A DNA stretch of 29,605 nucleotides, from the NCBI GenBank assembly GCA_027335515.1, contig DAHWHT010000348.1, positions 1-29,605 of the forward strand, written 5' to 3'. The translations under genes were made by a program, and so were the position numbers. The notes beneath the pieces are model-generated. The model ran no database searches and had not been told where the DNA came from. It saw only the letters and a program-made list of their open reading frames with translations. Shown piece by piece: positions 14,824 to 24,245 of the stretch. This DNA comes from Clostridia bacterium (GTDB lineage: Bacteria; Bacillota_E; RBS10-35; JAJYVN01). Position 1 is the stretch's first letter, and each line of letters starts with the position of its first letter.

Positions 14824-16878
14824 TCAGCCCGCCTGGGCGGGGCGATCGGCCGCCACGTGCGCCAGGGCGGCGGCGACCACCTCGACGGCGCGCCGCAGTT
14901 CCGCCGTGCCTACGGTCAGCGGCGGCAACAACCGCAGCACCGTCTGGGCGGTGCAGTTGATCAGCAGCCCGCGCTCCCGGCAGGCGTCGACCACCGCCGG
15001 ACCGACCGCGACCGACACCAGTTCGACGCCCGTCATGAGGCCCACGCCGCGGACCTCGCGCACCAGGGGATGGTCGCCCAGGGCCTGACGCAGTCCGGCG
15101 CGCAGCTGCTCGCCCTTGCGCAGTGCCTGGCCCGGCAGGTCGTCGCGGCGCAGCACCTCCAGACTGGCAAGCGCCGCCGCGGCCACGATCGGGTTGCCGC
15201 CAAACGTGGAGGCGTGGTCACCGCGCCCCAGGCTCTCGGCCCACGGACCGGCGGCAACCACGGCGCCCATCGGCAGGCCCCCGCCCAGTGCCTTGCCGAG
15301 GGTGACGACATCGGGGCGCACCCCGTAGTGCTGGAAGGCGAACATCCGCCCGCTGCGACCCAGCCCACATTGGATCTCATCGAAAATCAGGCAGGCGCCG
15401 TGGCGGTCACAGGCGGCACGCAGCGCACGCAGGAACTCGGGTGCCGCCGGCTGCACCCCGCCCTCCCCCTGGATCGGCTCGACGATGACCCCGGCCGTCT
15501 CCGGACCGATGCTGCCGGCGGCGGCCACGTCGTTCCAGGGCAGTTCCCGGAACCCGGCCAGCATGGGACCGAAGCCCTCCTGGTAGCCGCGGGTGACGGC
15601 CAGCGCACCGTAGGTGCGGCCGTGGAAACTGTGCGAGAACGAGACGACCTCGGTCGCCGCCGCACCGCCGGCCGCGCGCGCGCGGCGCCAGGCCGCCTTG
15701 CGGCAGAGCTTGAGCGCGGCCTCGGTGGCCTCCGCGCCGCTGTTGCAGAAAAACACGCGCCCCGGGAAGCTCACCTCCACCAGGGCGCGCGCCAACTCGG
15801 CCTGCGGCCGCGTCAGATAGAGATTGGACGTGTGGCCAAGCAGCGCGGCCTGCTGGGTTATGGCGGCGACCACCTCGGGATGGCAATGGCCCAGATTCGT
15901 GACGCTGATGCCCGACAGGAAGTCGAGGTAGCGCTTGCCATCGACGTCCTCGACCATGGAGCCGCGGCCCCGCACCAGGCGTAGCGGCGTGCGGCCGTAG
16001 GTCTGCATGACGTACGCCCGATCCAACTCGAGCATATCCGTCAGGTCCTGCGGCCCACCGGCGGAGGCGGCCGGTGGAAAGGCGGTGCCCGCGCCGGCCG
16101 CCGACGCGGCGGCCCCGGCCACGGCACCCGGGCGGCGACCGTCCACGATCCAGGCCGGCACACCGGCCTGCGCGGCCGCCAGGCAGGCCTCCACCTTCGG
16201 CCGCATGCCACCGTGCACGATCCCCTGCGCCATCAGCGCGCGCGCCTCCGCACCCGCCAGCCGCTCGACCGGCTCCGTCCGGCCCGGCAGGAGCACCCCG
16301 GCGACATCGGTCGCCAAAACCAGGGCACGGGCGCCAAGGGCCGCGGCCACGGCGACCGCGGCCTCATCCGCATTGACGTTATACAGCGTGCCATCCTGGC
16401 CCGGGGCGATCGTGGCCAACACCGGCAGGAAACCGGCACCAAGCAGGGCCCGCAGGGCGTCCACCCGCACATCGGCCACGGCGCCGACCCGTCCGAGGTC
16501 GATCGCACGCCCATCCGCGTCCTGGCGCTCTGCCGGCCGGGCCGTCAGGACACCCGCATCGCGGCCGCCGAGGCTGACCGCCCGCAACCCCTCCCGCGTC
16601 AGGGCGGCGGCGATCCCCTTGCCGACCCGCGCCAGCGCCATCTCGGCGACGGCGACCGTATCCGCGTCGCTGTATCGCAGGCCGTCGACAAAGCGCGGCT
16701 CCTGTCCCAACCGCTTGGACCAGGCCGTGATCTCCGGGCCGCCGCCGTGAACGACGACAACGGGTACGCCGTCGGCCCACAACGCCGCGACATCGGAAAG
16801 CGCCGCCGGCAACCCGCCGCCGGCCGCCACGGCCGCACCGCCCACCTTCACCACCAAAGGACCGCTACCCGCCGCCAT
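14824..16878 (-). CDS. argBD: Fused acetylglutamate kinase - acetylornithine aminotransferase (ArgB-ArgD)
   Basis: One 684-residue frame carries two arginine-pathway enzymes. Residues 1 to about 265 are N-acetylglutamate kinase: VVKVGGAAV (K11), VVHGGGPEITAW, FVDGLRYSD, LYNVNADEAAVAVA, ATDVAGVLLPG, GGMRPKVEA. An Ala/Gly-rich linker (about 255-280) leads to acetylornithine aminotransferase. That part has YLDFLSGISVTNLGHCHPEV, CNSGAEATEAALKL, FDEIQCGLGRSG and LGKALGGGLPMGAVV, with the PLP lysine in GKALGG. Both halves look complete and there is no internal stop. ATG at 16878 follows GAGGGGG by eight bases. The kinase lacks the N-terminal helix found in arginine-inhibited kinases, so feedback inhibition may be absent. 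It lies 23 bases after argC. Product shuttling between non-consecutive steps 2 and 4 would be odd, because ArgC (step 3) is separate. Confidence 0.93.
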   Translation of the reverse strand: MAAGSGPLVVKVGGAAVAAGGGLPAALSDVAALWADGVPVVVVHGGGPEITAWSKRLGQEPRFVDGLRYSDADTVAVAEMALARVGKGIAAALTREGLRAVSLGGRDAGVLTARPAERQDADGRAIDLGRVGAVADVRVDALRALLGAGFLPVLATIAPGQDGTLYNVNADEAAVAVAAALGARALVLATDVAGVLLPGRTEPVERLAGAEARALMAQGIVHGGMRPKVEACLAAAQAGVPAWIVDGRRPGAVAGAAASAAGAGTAFPPAASAGGPQDLTDMLELDRAYVMQTYGRTPLRLVRGRGSMVEDVDGKRYLDFLSGISVTNLGHCHPEVVAAITQQAALLGHTSNLYLTRPQAELARALVEVSFPGRVFFCNSGAEATEAALKLCRKAAWRRARAAGGAAATEVVSFSHSFHGRTYGALAVTRGYQEGFGPMLAGFRELPWNDVAAAGSIGPETAGVIVEPIQGEGGVQPAAPEFLRALRAACDRHGACLIFDEIQCGLGRSGRMFAFQHYGVRPDVVTLGKALGGGLPMGAVVAAGPWAESLGRGDHASTFGGNPIVAAAALASLEVLRRDDLPGQALRKGEQLRAGLRQALGDHPLVREVRGVGLMTGVELVSVAVGPAVVDACRERGLLINCTAQTVLRLLPPLTVGTAELRRAVEVVAAALAHVAADRPAQAG

Positions 16879-16901
16879 CGTGCGTTCCCCCTCAGGGACC
16901 C

Positions 16902-17942
16902 TCAGGGCATCAGCCCGACGCGCGGCAAGCCGAGCGTCTCCTCCAGGCCGAACACGCAGTTGAGGTTCTGTATCGCCTGGCCGGCGGCACCCTTGCCCAG
17001 GTTGTCGATGGCGGCCACCGCCACCAGGCGGCGGGCGCGGGTGTCGACGCGCACCGCCACCTGCACCAGATTGCTGCCCAGCGTGGCCTTGGTGGCCGGA
17101 AGTTCGCGCTCCAGCACCTGGATGAAGGGCTCAGCGGCATACGCCGACCGGTAGTGGGCCGTCGCGGCGGCCTCGTCCCACGGCTGGCACAGCCGCGCGT
17201 AGCAGGTGGCGAGCAGCCCCCGGGCCATGGGGGCCTGGTGGGGGCTGAAGGTGACGCACACCGGACGGCCCGCGGCGACCGCCAGTTCCTGCTCGATCTC
17301 GGGGCCGTGGCGGTGCGCCCCGCCCAGCTTGTATGGCCAGAGGTTCTCCGCCAGTTCGGAAAAGTGCAGGGACTGGACCAATTGGCGGCCGGCGCCGGTC
17401 GCGCCCGACTTGGCGTCGACGATCACGTCCTGTGGGTCGACGGCCCCCGCCGCCAACGCCGGCCAGAGGGCCAAAAGCGCCGCGGTCGGGTAGCAGCCGG
17501 GGTTGGCCACCAGCCGCGCCGCCGCCAGCGCCGGCCGATGGAACTCCGTCAACCCATACACCGCGCGTTCCAGCCATCCGGGAGCGGTGTGCGCCCCGCC
17601 GTAATACTCGGCATACGTCGCGGCATCGCGCAGCCGAAAGTCGGCGCCGAAGTCGATGACGCGCACGCCGCGCTCCACCAGGTCCGGGGCCAACGCCAGA
17701 CTGCCCCGGGCGGGCAGCGCCAGCAGGGCGGCGTCGGCGCGGGCGGCGATCACCGCCGCATCCGGGGATTCAAGGATTCTGGGCCCGAGCGCCGCCAGAC
17801 CGGGGTGCACCGCGGCAAGCGGCTGGCCCGCCTGGCTGTGCGACCCAAGATAGGTAACCTCCACCTGCGGGTGGCCGGCGAGCAGGCGCAGGGCCTCCAT
17901 GCCGGCATACCCGGTCGCCCCCACGATCGCCACCCGCACCAA
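16902..17942 (-). CDS. argC: N-acetyl-gamma-glutamyl-phosphate reductase
   Basis: The 346-residue NADPH enzyme of arginine biosynthesis reduces acetylglutamyl phosphate to the semialdehyde, the step between the two activities of the downstream fusion. It opens VRVAIVGATGYAGMEALRLL (nucleotide-binding loop), and contains LVANPGCYPTAALLAL with the catalytic cysteine and GGAHRHGPEIEQEL with the conserved histidine. TTG at 17942 sits seven bases after GGAGGGGG and gives M-V-R-V; GTG at 17939 is the alternative. The 108 bases between speH and argC show no convincing promoter or ArgR box. Confidence 0.95.
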   Translation of the reverse strand: MVRVAIVGATGYAGMEALRLLAGHPQVEVTYLGSHSQAGQPLAAVHPGLAALGPRILESPDAAVIAARADAALLALPARGSLALAPDLVERGVRVIDFGADFRLRDAATYAEYYGGAHTAPGWLERAVYGLTEFHRPALAAARLVANPGCYPTAALLALWPALAAGAVDPQDVIVDAKSGATGAGRQLVQSLHFSELAENLWPYKLGGAHRHGPEIEQELAVAAGRPVCVTFSPHQAPMARGLLATCYARLCQPWDEAAATAHYRSAYAAEPFIQVLERELPATKATLGSNLVQVAVRVDTRARRLVAVAAIDNLGKGAAGQAIQNLNCVFGLEETLGLPRVGLMP

Positions 17943-18050
17943 GCGAGCGCCCCCTCCAAGACACGGCCGGAGCGTCACCGCCCGCGCGGTCGCGACGCCG
18001 CGCCGGAATGCCACCGCCGCTCGGGCTTTATGGCCGAGACCCCTGCCGGC

Positions 18051-18461
18051 CTACGACAGGGCGGGACGAAGTTCCTCCTGCTCCTGCCGCTCCTCGATAC
18101 CGCTTGGGACGCCCCGCACAAAGCGGCGCTCAAAGCGGTCCTCGGCCCGGACGCTTTGCACCAGATATTCGCAGGCGCGATCGGCATCGACCCGGCTGCC
18201 GCACGTAAAGACGTCAAAGGCCGCATACCCGTGCTCGGGGAAGGTGTGCACCGAGATATGCGATTCCGCAAGCACCACGACCCCCGAGAGGCCCTGGTCC
18301 GGGAACCTGTGGAAGGTTGCGTCGACCACGGTGGCCCCAGCAACGGCTGCCGCTTCGAGCATGGCCTGCTGCATCGCGCCGAGGTCGTTGAGGGTATCCG
18401 CGTCCACGCCCCACACGTCCAGCAGGATGTGCCGCCCGTGGGGCGGGTGGCTTTCGGCCAT
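18051..18461 (-). CDS. speH: S-adenosylmethionine decarboxylase proenzyme (prokaryotic class 1b)
   Basis: The product supplies decarboxylated AdoMet for spermidine synthesis. The 136-residue proenzyme cuts itself between E66 and S67 in LAESHISVHTFPE, converting S67 to the pyruvoyl cofactor. H72 and C87 (FDVFTCGS) match the processing histidine and the catalytic cysteine of Thermotoga SpeD (S63, H68, C83). The last 15 residues or so are charged and extra. ATG at 18461 follows AAGGGGGA by eight bases. It has its own promoter and a 134-base leader. The spermidine synthase gene is not in the window. Confidence 0.95.
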   Translation of the reverse strand: MAESHPPHGRHILLDVWGVDADTLNDLGAMQQAMLEAAAVAGATVVDATFHRFPDQGLSGVVVLAESHISVHTFPEHGYAAFDVFTCGSRVDADRACEYLVQSVRAEDRFERRFVRGVPSGIEERQEQEELRPALS

Positions 18462-18595
18462 AAGAAAAATCCCCCTTCGGTGAGCGATTCTGGCCCTTTC
18501 AAGCCAGACGGGACCATCGTTTTCGCCACGGGGGACGGAGCAAAAGACGGCCAGGCCGCCTTCACCCTTCTGGCGAAACTAGGTTCCTAGTTGTC
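18462..18595 (-). promoter_or_regulatory. Structured 5' leader of speH, possible attenuator
   Basis: The leader carries a perfect inverted repeat AACTAGG-AA-CCTAGTT (18592-18577) right at the predicted transcription start. A TTTCGCCA segment (18578-18571) is complementary to a downstream TGGCGAAA. Between them is a hairpin AAGGCGG-CCTGG-CCGTCTT (18562-18544) ending in a short T run, which resembles a weak terminator. Alternative pairing of these parts would allow control by attenuation, and the inverted repeat could be a repressor site. I do not recognise a known riboswitch. Confidence 0.45.
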
Positions 18596-18601
18596 GGGGT
18601 C

Positions 18602-18630
18602 ATTCTAGCGGTGCGTGCGGAAAAGGTCAA
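18602..18630 (-). promoter_or_regulatory. Sigma-A promoter of speH
   Basis: TTGACC (18630-18625), exactly 17 bases, then TAGAAT (18607-18602). This is the best vegetative promoter in the window and places the start near 18595. Confidence 0.85.
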
Positions 18631-18758
18631 CGCCGCCCGCAGACGACGGCGGTGGACGGCGCGGCGCGGCCGAGGGCGTCGTCGGCTGACGCACCCTGCG
18701 GCCGGCCGGTCCATTCGTGCGGATCGACGGGAAGCGGGGGCCGCTGCCTCCGCCCCGG

Positions 18759-19427
18759 CTATCCGTACGCGGGCAGGGCGCCTGAGGAAGCCGAACCCGC
18801 CGGCGTGCTGCCGCCGGATGCCGCCTTGGCACCCAGCGACCCGGAGGCGGGCGTCACCGCCGTCCCCCCGCCGGATGCCTGGCTGGAGGATGCGGCGGCA
18901 TGGCCCACCGCGCCCGCGGCGCCGGCGGACCCGGAAACGGACGAGCTGGAAGTGGACGGCGTGCTCGGGACCGCCGGGATGATCGGACCCAGGTAGTCGG
19001 AATCGACCCAGCCCTGCAGCGTCCCGTGGGTAAAGCCGTTGGTAAAGGTGACCTCGGACCAGTTGCCGTCCTGCTTGAGCACGTTGAGGCGCGCGTTTTG
19101 CAGCAACTGACCCACGACGGTACCGGTGAGGCTTGGCGCGTTGCGGACGTTGAGGACGCTCGCCTCCACCACCGCCACGGGCAGGTTCTGGCGCACCACA
19201 CCGTCCTGCTTGTTGGCGCTCACCGCCCCACCCTGGCCCATACTCGCGATCGCCGCCTGCAACTCTCCGACCTGGGCGTCCAGGCTGTCCACCCGGTTTG
19301 CCAACTGCTTCAACGTGACCGGTTGCTGCGCCGGCTTGCCGGCGAAGAGCTGCCCACACCCGGCTGCCGCCACGGCCATGCACCCGCCCACCGCCAGGGC
19401 CGCACCCCGCCGCCACCATCGGCCCAT
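18759..19427 (-). CDS. SH3-domain lipoprotein
   Basis: The 222-residue product has a signal peptide ending in the lipobox VAAAGC (lipidated cysteine at about residue 24). A short coiled-coil segment (LKQLANRVDSLDAQVGELQ) follows, then a bacterial SH3 domain (about 85-150). The SH3 block runs from EASVLNVRNAPSLTGTVVGQ to GTLQGWVDSDYLG. A Ser/Ala/Gly-rich disordered tail of about 70 residues ends the protein. SH3b domains usually bind peptidoglycan or stabilise cell-wall proteins. ATG at 19427 follows AAGGGGGGAG. It lies just downstream of the two-component genes on the same strand, which may link it to envelope sensing. Confidence 0.85.
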   Translation of the reverse strand: MGRWWRRGAALAVGGCMAVAAAGCGQLFAGKPAQQPVTLKQLANRVDSLDAQVGELQAAIASMGQGGAVSANKQDGVVRQNLPVAVVEASVLNVRNAPSLTGTVVGQLLQNARLNVLKQDGNWSEVTFTNGFTHGTLQGWVDSDYLGPIIPAVPSTPSTSSSSVSGSAGAAGAVGHAAASSSQASGGGTAVTPASGSLGAKAASGGSTPAGSASSGALPAYG

Positions 19428-19482
19428 CGCCGCTCCCCCCTTCGCGCAGGCAATCTATGAGGGGGCGAACGGGCTTATGAGC

Positions 19483-20945
19483 TCAGGACCGTCCAGCCGG
19501 TGGGCCGGGCAACTCAAACCAAAAGCGACTGCCGCGGCCCAGCGTGCTCTCCACGCCGATCGTACCCCCGTGGGCGCGTACGATTTCGCGGGCGATCGCC
19601 AGACCGAGGCCCGTCCCCCCGCCCTGCGGCCGTGAGCGGGAAGGCTCGGCGGTGTAGAAGCGTTCGAAGACCCGCTCGCGATCCGCCGCCGCGATGCCGG
19701 GCCCGGTATCCTCGACTTCGAAGCGCACCCCGGCACCCGCCCGAAGCACCCGCAGCGTCACGGACCCTTCGGGCGGCGTGAAGCGAATCGCGTTTTGCAC
19801 CAGGTTGTCCAGAACCTGAAAGATGCGGTCGGGATCGGCCCGCACGCTGCCGATGCCGGGAGCCATCTCGACCACGAGCGCCGGTCCGCCCCGACCGGCG
19901 CGCACCCGCGCCCGCTCGGCCGCCGCCTCGACCATCTCGGACACGGGGGCCTCCTGCAGGCGCAGGTTGGCCTGCCCCGCCTCCAGCTTCGCCAACTCGA
20001 AGAGGTCCTCGATCAAACGGCGCAGGCGGAAGAGCTCGCCTTCGATGATGTCGTAGGTGCGATCCATCGCCTCCGGCGCGATCAGTCCCTCGCGCAACGC
20101 GGACACAAACCCCTGCACCGAGGTCAGGGGCGTGCGCAGCTCATGGGAGATGGCGGCCAGCAGTTCGCGCCGCGCGGACAGCACCCGATCCAGCCGTTGG
20201 GCCATGCGGTTGAAGGCCGCCGCCAAGAGGCCCACCTCGTCCGCCGGTGCGACCGGCATGCGCTGGCGGAAGTCCCCCGCGCTGATGGCCTCCACCGCTT
20301 GGGCCATGGCCCGCAGCGGACGGGTGATCCCGGCCGCCAGGGCCACCCCGAGCAGCAGGGACAGCACGATGCCGGCGGCCCAGGACCGCAGCAGGAGCTG
20401 CTGGGCAAAGACGGCGCCGCGCCGCGCCTCCCGCAGCGGTCGGGCCACCACCACCGCCCCGACGACGCGCCCGTTCAGGCGCACGCCGCTGCCCGCCACC
20501 ACGGCCGGATAACCCAACACCGCCGCCGCCCTGCGCGTCGCAACGGCCGGCAGCGCGCCCGTGCGGAGGACCTGGTGCACCCAGGGCTCCAGGGCGGCGG
20601 GATCGTGCCCGCTGGAAAGCACGACCCGCCCCCCCGCCGCGGCCACGGCCACCGTGGCGCCGGCCGCCTGCCCCGCAACCCGCACCACCGTCTCCATCCT
20701 GCCGTGCACCCCGGCGGGCGCCGGCCGACGCTCAAGGGCCGAAAGCACCCCGGGGCGTTCGAGCACGCGGGCGATGCTGTGGGCGGTGCCGCGCAGATGG
20801 ACGCGGGTCTCGGCAAGCACCGCCCCCGCCAAGAGGTGCTGCCCGATGACCGCCGCGAGCACGGGGGCAAGAAGGCTCACCAGCACAAAGGCCCCAAAGA
20901 CTTTCCAGCGCAGGGACCAAAAGCGTCGGCGCGACCCAGGCGGGC

Positions 20946-20949
<4 letters not shown>
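19483..20949 (-). CDS. Membrane sensor histidine kinase
   Basis: The 488-residue product has a helix at about 15-42, an extracytoplasmic domain of about 130 residues, a second helix (about 190-210) and a HAMP domain (ITRPLRAMAQAVEAISAGDF). The HisKA dimerisation domain contains the phosphorylated histidine in ISHELRTPLTSVQGF. The ATPase domain has N (LDNLVQNAIRFTP), G1 (EDTGPGI), F (VFERFY) and G2 (GGTGLGLAIAREIV) boxes. The layout is that of PhoR/WalK-type kinases without PAS. The start GTG overlaps the response-regulator stop (GTGA), so the pair is translationally coupled. The signal is unknown. Confidence 0.94.
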
Positions 20950-21647
<698 letters not shown>

Positions 21648-21703
21648 GGCGCTGGGATTCGCCCCTGGCGCTGCGGGCCCCTTGTCCGCGACCGGCGGGG
21701 CCG

Positions 21704-21733
21704 TTGACAGCGTCGGCGGGCGCACCGGAGAAT
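21704..21733 (+). promoter_or_regulatory. Sigma-A-type promoter of pheA
   Basis: A consensus TTGACA (21704-21709) is followed after 18 bases by GAGAAT (21728-21733). It gives a leader of about 25 bases, too short for attenuation. Confidence 0.6.
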
Positions 21734-21764
21734 GGGTCGGCCGCGCCGGAGCGGCCGGGGGTGA

Positions 21765-22610
21765 GTGTTGGCCGCACCACGCGTGGCCTTTCAGGGTGAG
21801 TTCGGGGCCTTCAGCGAAGAAGCGGTCCGCAGGGCCTGCGGCCCGGAGGTCGAGGCCGTCCCGCTGCGCACCCTGCGGGATGTCTTCGCCGCCGTTGGCA
21901 GCGGCGAGGCCCTGGCGGGTGTCATCCCCGTTGAAAACTCCCGCGCCGGGATCATCCCGGAAAGCTACGATCTCTTGCTGGAACACCCGCTGTGGGTCCG
22001 GGCCGAAGCGACCGTCCCCGTCACCCAATGCCTGCTGGCCCCCCCGCACACCAGCCTGCGCGAGCTGCGCCGCGTCTACTCCCACCCCCAGGCGCTGGCC
22101 CAGTGCGAAACCTACCTGCGCCGCCTGGGCCTGGAGGCGGTCGCCGTCTACGATACCGCCGGCAGTGCGCGCCAGATCGCGGCCGTGCGCGAACCCGGCG
22201 CCGGGGCGATCGCGTCGCGGCGCGCGGCGCAACTGTATGGTCTGGAAGTGCTGGCCGAAGCCATCCAGGACGACCGCGACAACACGACCCGTTTCTACGT
22301 GATCGGGCGGGAGCCGGCCGAAGCCGCGCCCGCCGAGCAGCCGCACCGCACCGTGCTGGTGCTCGCGCTGAACACCGACGACAGCCCCGGCGCCCTCTAT
22401 TGGCCCTTGGGCACCCTGGCCTTTTGGCGCATCAACCTGTTGAAGATCGAGTCCCGGCCCAGCCGCCGCCGCCCCTGGCACTACGACTTCTACCTCGAAC
22501 TGGCGGCACGGGCCGAAGATGCCCCGGTGCGCAGTGCCCTGGATGAACTGCGGGCCCGCGGCGCGGGCGTGCGGGTCCTGGGCTCATTTCCCCGCGCGTC
22601 GGCCGGCTGA
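21765..22610 (+). CDS. pheA: Prephenate dehydratase
   Basis: The 281-residue enzyme converts prephenate to phenylpyruvate in phenylalanine synthesis. Its N-terminus VAFQGEFGAFSEEAVRRACG and VIPVENSRAGIIPESYDLL are family signatures. DDRDNTTRFYVIG contains the catalytic TRF motif. A C-terminal ACT regulatory domain (about 195-275) contains ALYWPLGTLAFWRINLLKIESRP, with the ESRP phenylalanine-binding motif. No chorismate mutase domain is fused. GTG 21765 gives the family length; TTG 21768 sits at better spacing from GGGGG and may be the real start. Confidence 0.95.
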   Translation: MLAAPRVAFQGEFGAFSEEAVRRACGPEVEAVPLRTLRDVFAAVGSGEALAGVIPVENSRAGIIPESYDLLLEHPLWVRAEATVPVTQCLLAPPHTSLRELRRVYSHPQALAQCETYLRRLGLEAVAVYDTAGSARQIAAVREPGAGAIASRRAAQLYGLEVLAEAIQDDRDNTTRFYVIGREPAEAAPAEQPHRTVLVLALNTDDSPGALYWPLGTLAFWRINLLKIESRPSRRRPWHYDFYLELAARAEDAPVRSALDELRARGAGVRVLGSFPRASAG

Positions 22611-22642
22611 CCGCCAGGCCCGGCGCCCGGAAGGGAGGACCC

Positions 22643-23269
22643 ATGGCCGAGGCCATGACCAATCGTCGACCGACCCTGATGCTGATCATCGCCAGCGTGC
22701 GGCCCGGCCGGGCCGGTCTGCCGGTGGGTCGCTGGTTCCATGATCTGGCCGCCGCCCAAGGCGGATTCGCGCTGGAATGGGTGGATCTGCTGGAGTTGAA
22801 CCTTCCCTTCATGAATGAGCCCGAGCATCCACGCCTCGCCCGCTACACCCATGCCCACACCAAAGCCTGGAGCGCCCGAGTCGCCGACGCCGACGCCTTC
22901 GTCTTTGTCATGCCGGAATACAACTACGGCTTTGGCGCACCCCTGAAGAACGCCATCGACTACCTCTGCCGCGAGTGGCAATACAAGCCGGTCGGCTTCG
23001 TCAGTTATGGCGGGGTGGCCGCCGGTACCCGCGCCGTGCAGATGCTCAAGCCGGTCGTGACCGCGCTGAAGATGGCCGCCGTGACGGAAGCGGTGCAGAT
23101 CCCATACGTCCAGCGGCACATCGACGACCAGGGCACCTTCCTGGCCGACGACGCCCTGACCACCTCCGCCCACACCATGCTGGCCGAACTGCTCCGCTGG
23201 GATCAGGCCCTGCACCCGTTGCGCTCCAGTCCCGCCGACGGACACACCCCGGCTCGACCGCCGGCCTGA
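22643..23269 (+). CDS. NADPH-dependent FMN reductase-like flavoprotein
   Basis: The 208-residue flavodoxin-fold protein has LMLIIASVRPGRAGLPVGRW as the FMN phosphate loop, ADAFVFVMPEYNYGFGAPLK, then NAIDYL. SYGGVAAGTRAVQMLKPVV follows. These are the signatures of NADPH-dependent FMN/quinone reductases of the YieF/ArsH-like group. ATG at 22643 follows GGAAGGGAGG. It is 32 bases after pheA and probably in its operon, but no functional link is evident. The physiological substrate cannot be told. Confidence 0.92.
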   Translation: MAEAMTNRRPTLMLIIASVRPGRAGLPVGRWFHDLAAAQGGFALEWVDLLELNLPFMNEPEHPRLARYTHAHTKAWSARVADADAFVFVMPEYNYGFGAPLKNAIDYLCREWQYKPVGFVSYGGVAAGTRAVQMLKPVVTALKMAAVTEAVQIPYVQRHIDDQGTFLADDALTTSAHTMLAELLRWDQALHPLRSSPADGHTPARPPA

Positions 23270-23293
23270 GCGGCCACCGTGCGGGCCCCCGGG

Positions 23294-24106
23294 CTACGCC
23301 ACCTGGTCCCCCGGCTTGGCCGCCGGTTCTTCACCCGCCTCGCCCCGGGGCCGCGTCGGCGTGGATCCCTGGAGAAAGACGGTCAGCTTGTCGCGCACCG
23401 CGCTTGGGTTGTCCCCCGCCTGGATGGAGAGCACCCCTTCCAGGGCGACGTCGTACGCGAGCCCCGACGCCTTCGCGTTCAGGCGCAACTTGTTGGCCAG
23501 GGGCAGCCAGAGCACGTTCGCGGTGCTGATCCCGTAAAAGGTCGCCAGAAACGCGGTCGCGATCGATGGCCCGAGCTTGCTGACGTTGGCCAGGTTCGCC
23601 AGCACGTGGATCAACCCCATCACCGTGCCGATGATGCCCATGGTCGGCGCAAACCCGCCGGCCGTCTCCAGCACCGTGGCCTGCCGCCCGGCCGTCTGCT
23701 GCTTCAGAACCATCTCCGTCCGCAGCACCCCGCGAACGGCATCGGCATCCGCCCCGTCGACCACCATCTGCAGGCCCCGTGCCAGGAAGGGATCGTCGAG
23801 GTTCGCGATGTCCTCCTCCAACGCCAAAAGGCCGTTGCGACGCGCCTTTTGCGCCAATGCCACGAGGCGCTCCACATCCTCGGCCAGGTCCCGCCGCGCC
23901 GGTCGGATCAGCCCCGCGACCACCTTGGGCAGTCCGATGATGTCCTCCAGCCGGCTTGAGACCAGGGTCGTGCCGAGTGTCCCGCCGATGATGAGCAGCG
24001 CGGCCGACGGGTTGAGCAGTGCCGCCATGCTTCCGCCATCGATGGCGTTGGCCCCGAGGACCGCGGCGATGGCGACGGCAAGGCCAACGAGAACCCCGAT
24101 ATCCAC
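23294..24106 (-). CDS. motA: MotA flagellar stator protein
   Basis: The 270-residue proton-channel stator subunit has four helices: IGVLVGLAVAIAAVLGANAI, AALLIIGGTLGTTLVSS, a third around GFAPTMGIIGTVMGLIHVLA, and a fourth around ATAFLATFYGISTANVLWLP. The cytoplasmic loop keeps KARRNGLLALEEDI, matching the charged residues that contact FliG. GTG at 24106 starts at the family position (VDIGVLVG). The expected partner motB is not downstream; the next gene is convergent and unrelated. The 139-base gap after thrB contains GACGATAC, six of eight matches to the sigma-D -10 box, but no good -35. Confidence 0.93.
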   Translation of the reverse strand: MDIGVLVGLAVAIAAVLGANAIDGGSMAALLNPSAALLIIGGTLGTTLVSSRLEDIIGLPKVVAGLIRPARRDLAEDVERLVALAQKARRNGLLALEEDIANLDDPFLARGLQMVVDGADADAVRGVLRTEMVLKQQTAGRQATVLETAGGFAPTMGIIGTVMGLIHVLANLANVSKLGPSIATAFLATFYGISTANVLWLPLANKLRLNAKASGLAYDVALEGVLSIQAGDNPSAVRDKLTVFLQGSTPTRPRGEAGEEPAAKPGDQVA

Positions 24107-24245
24107 GGCCCCACCCCGCTCCGTCCGCAACCCGCTATCCCTGGTATCGTCAAAGGGTTGGCCGCGGATGAGGGGCACTCAAGTTCGTCTGGCGCGCGGC
24201 GGCACGCCACCGCGGGGATTTGGCCCGGCGCAGCCGCCGGGAGGC

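Noticed and set aside
17943..18050. ArgR operator before argC
   Set aside because: No AT-rich ARG-box-like palindrome is visible in this GC-rich gap.
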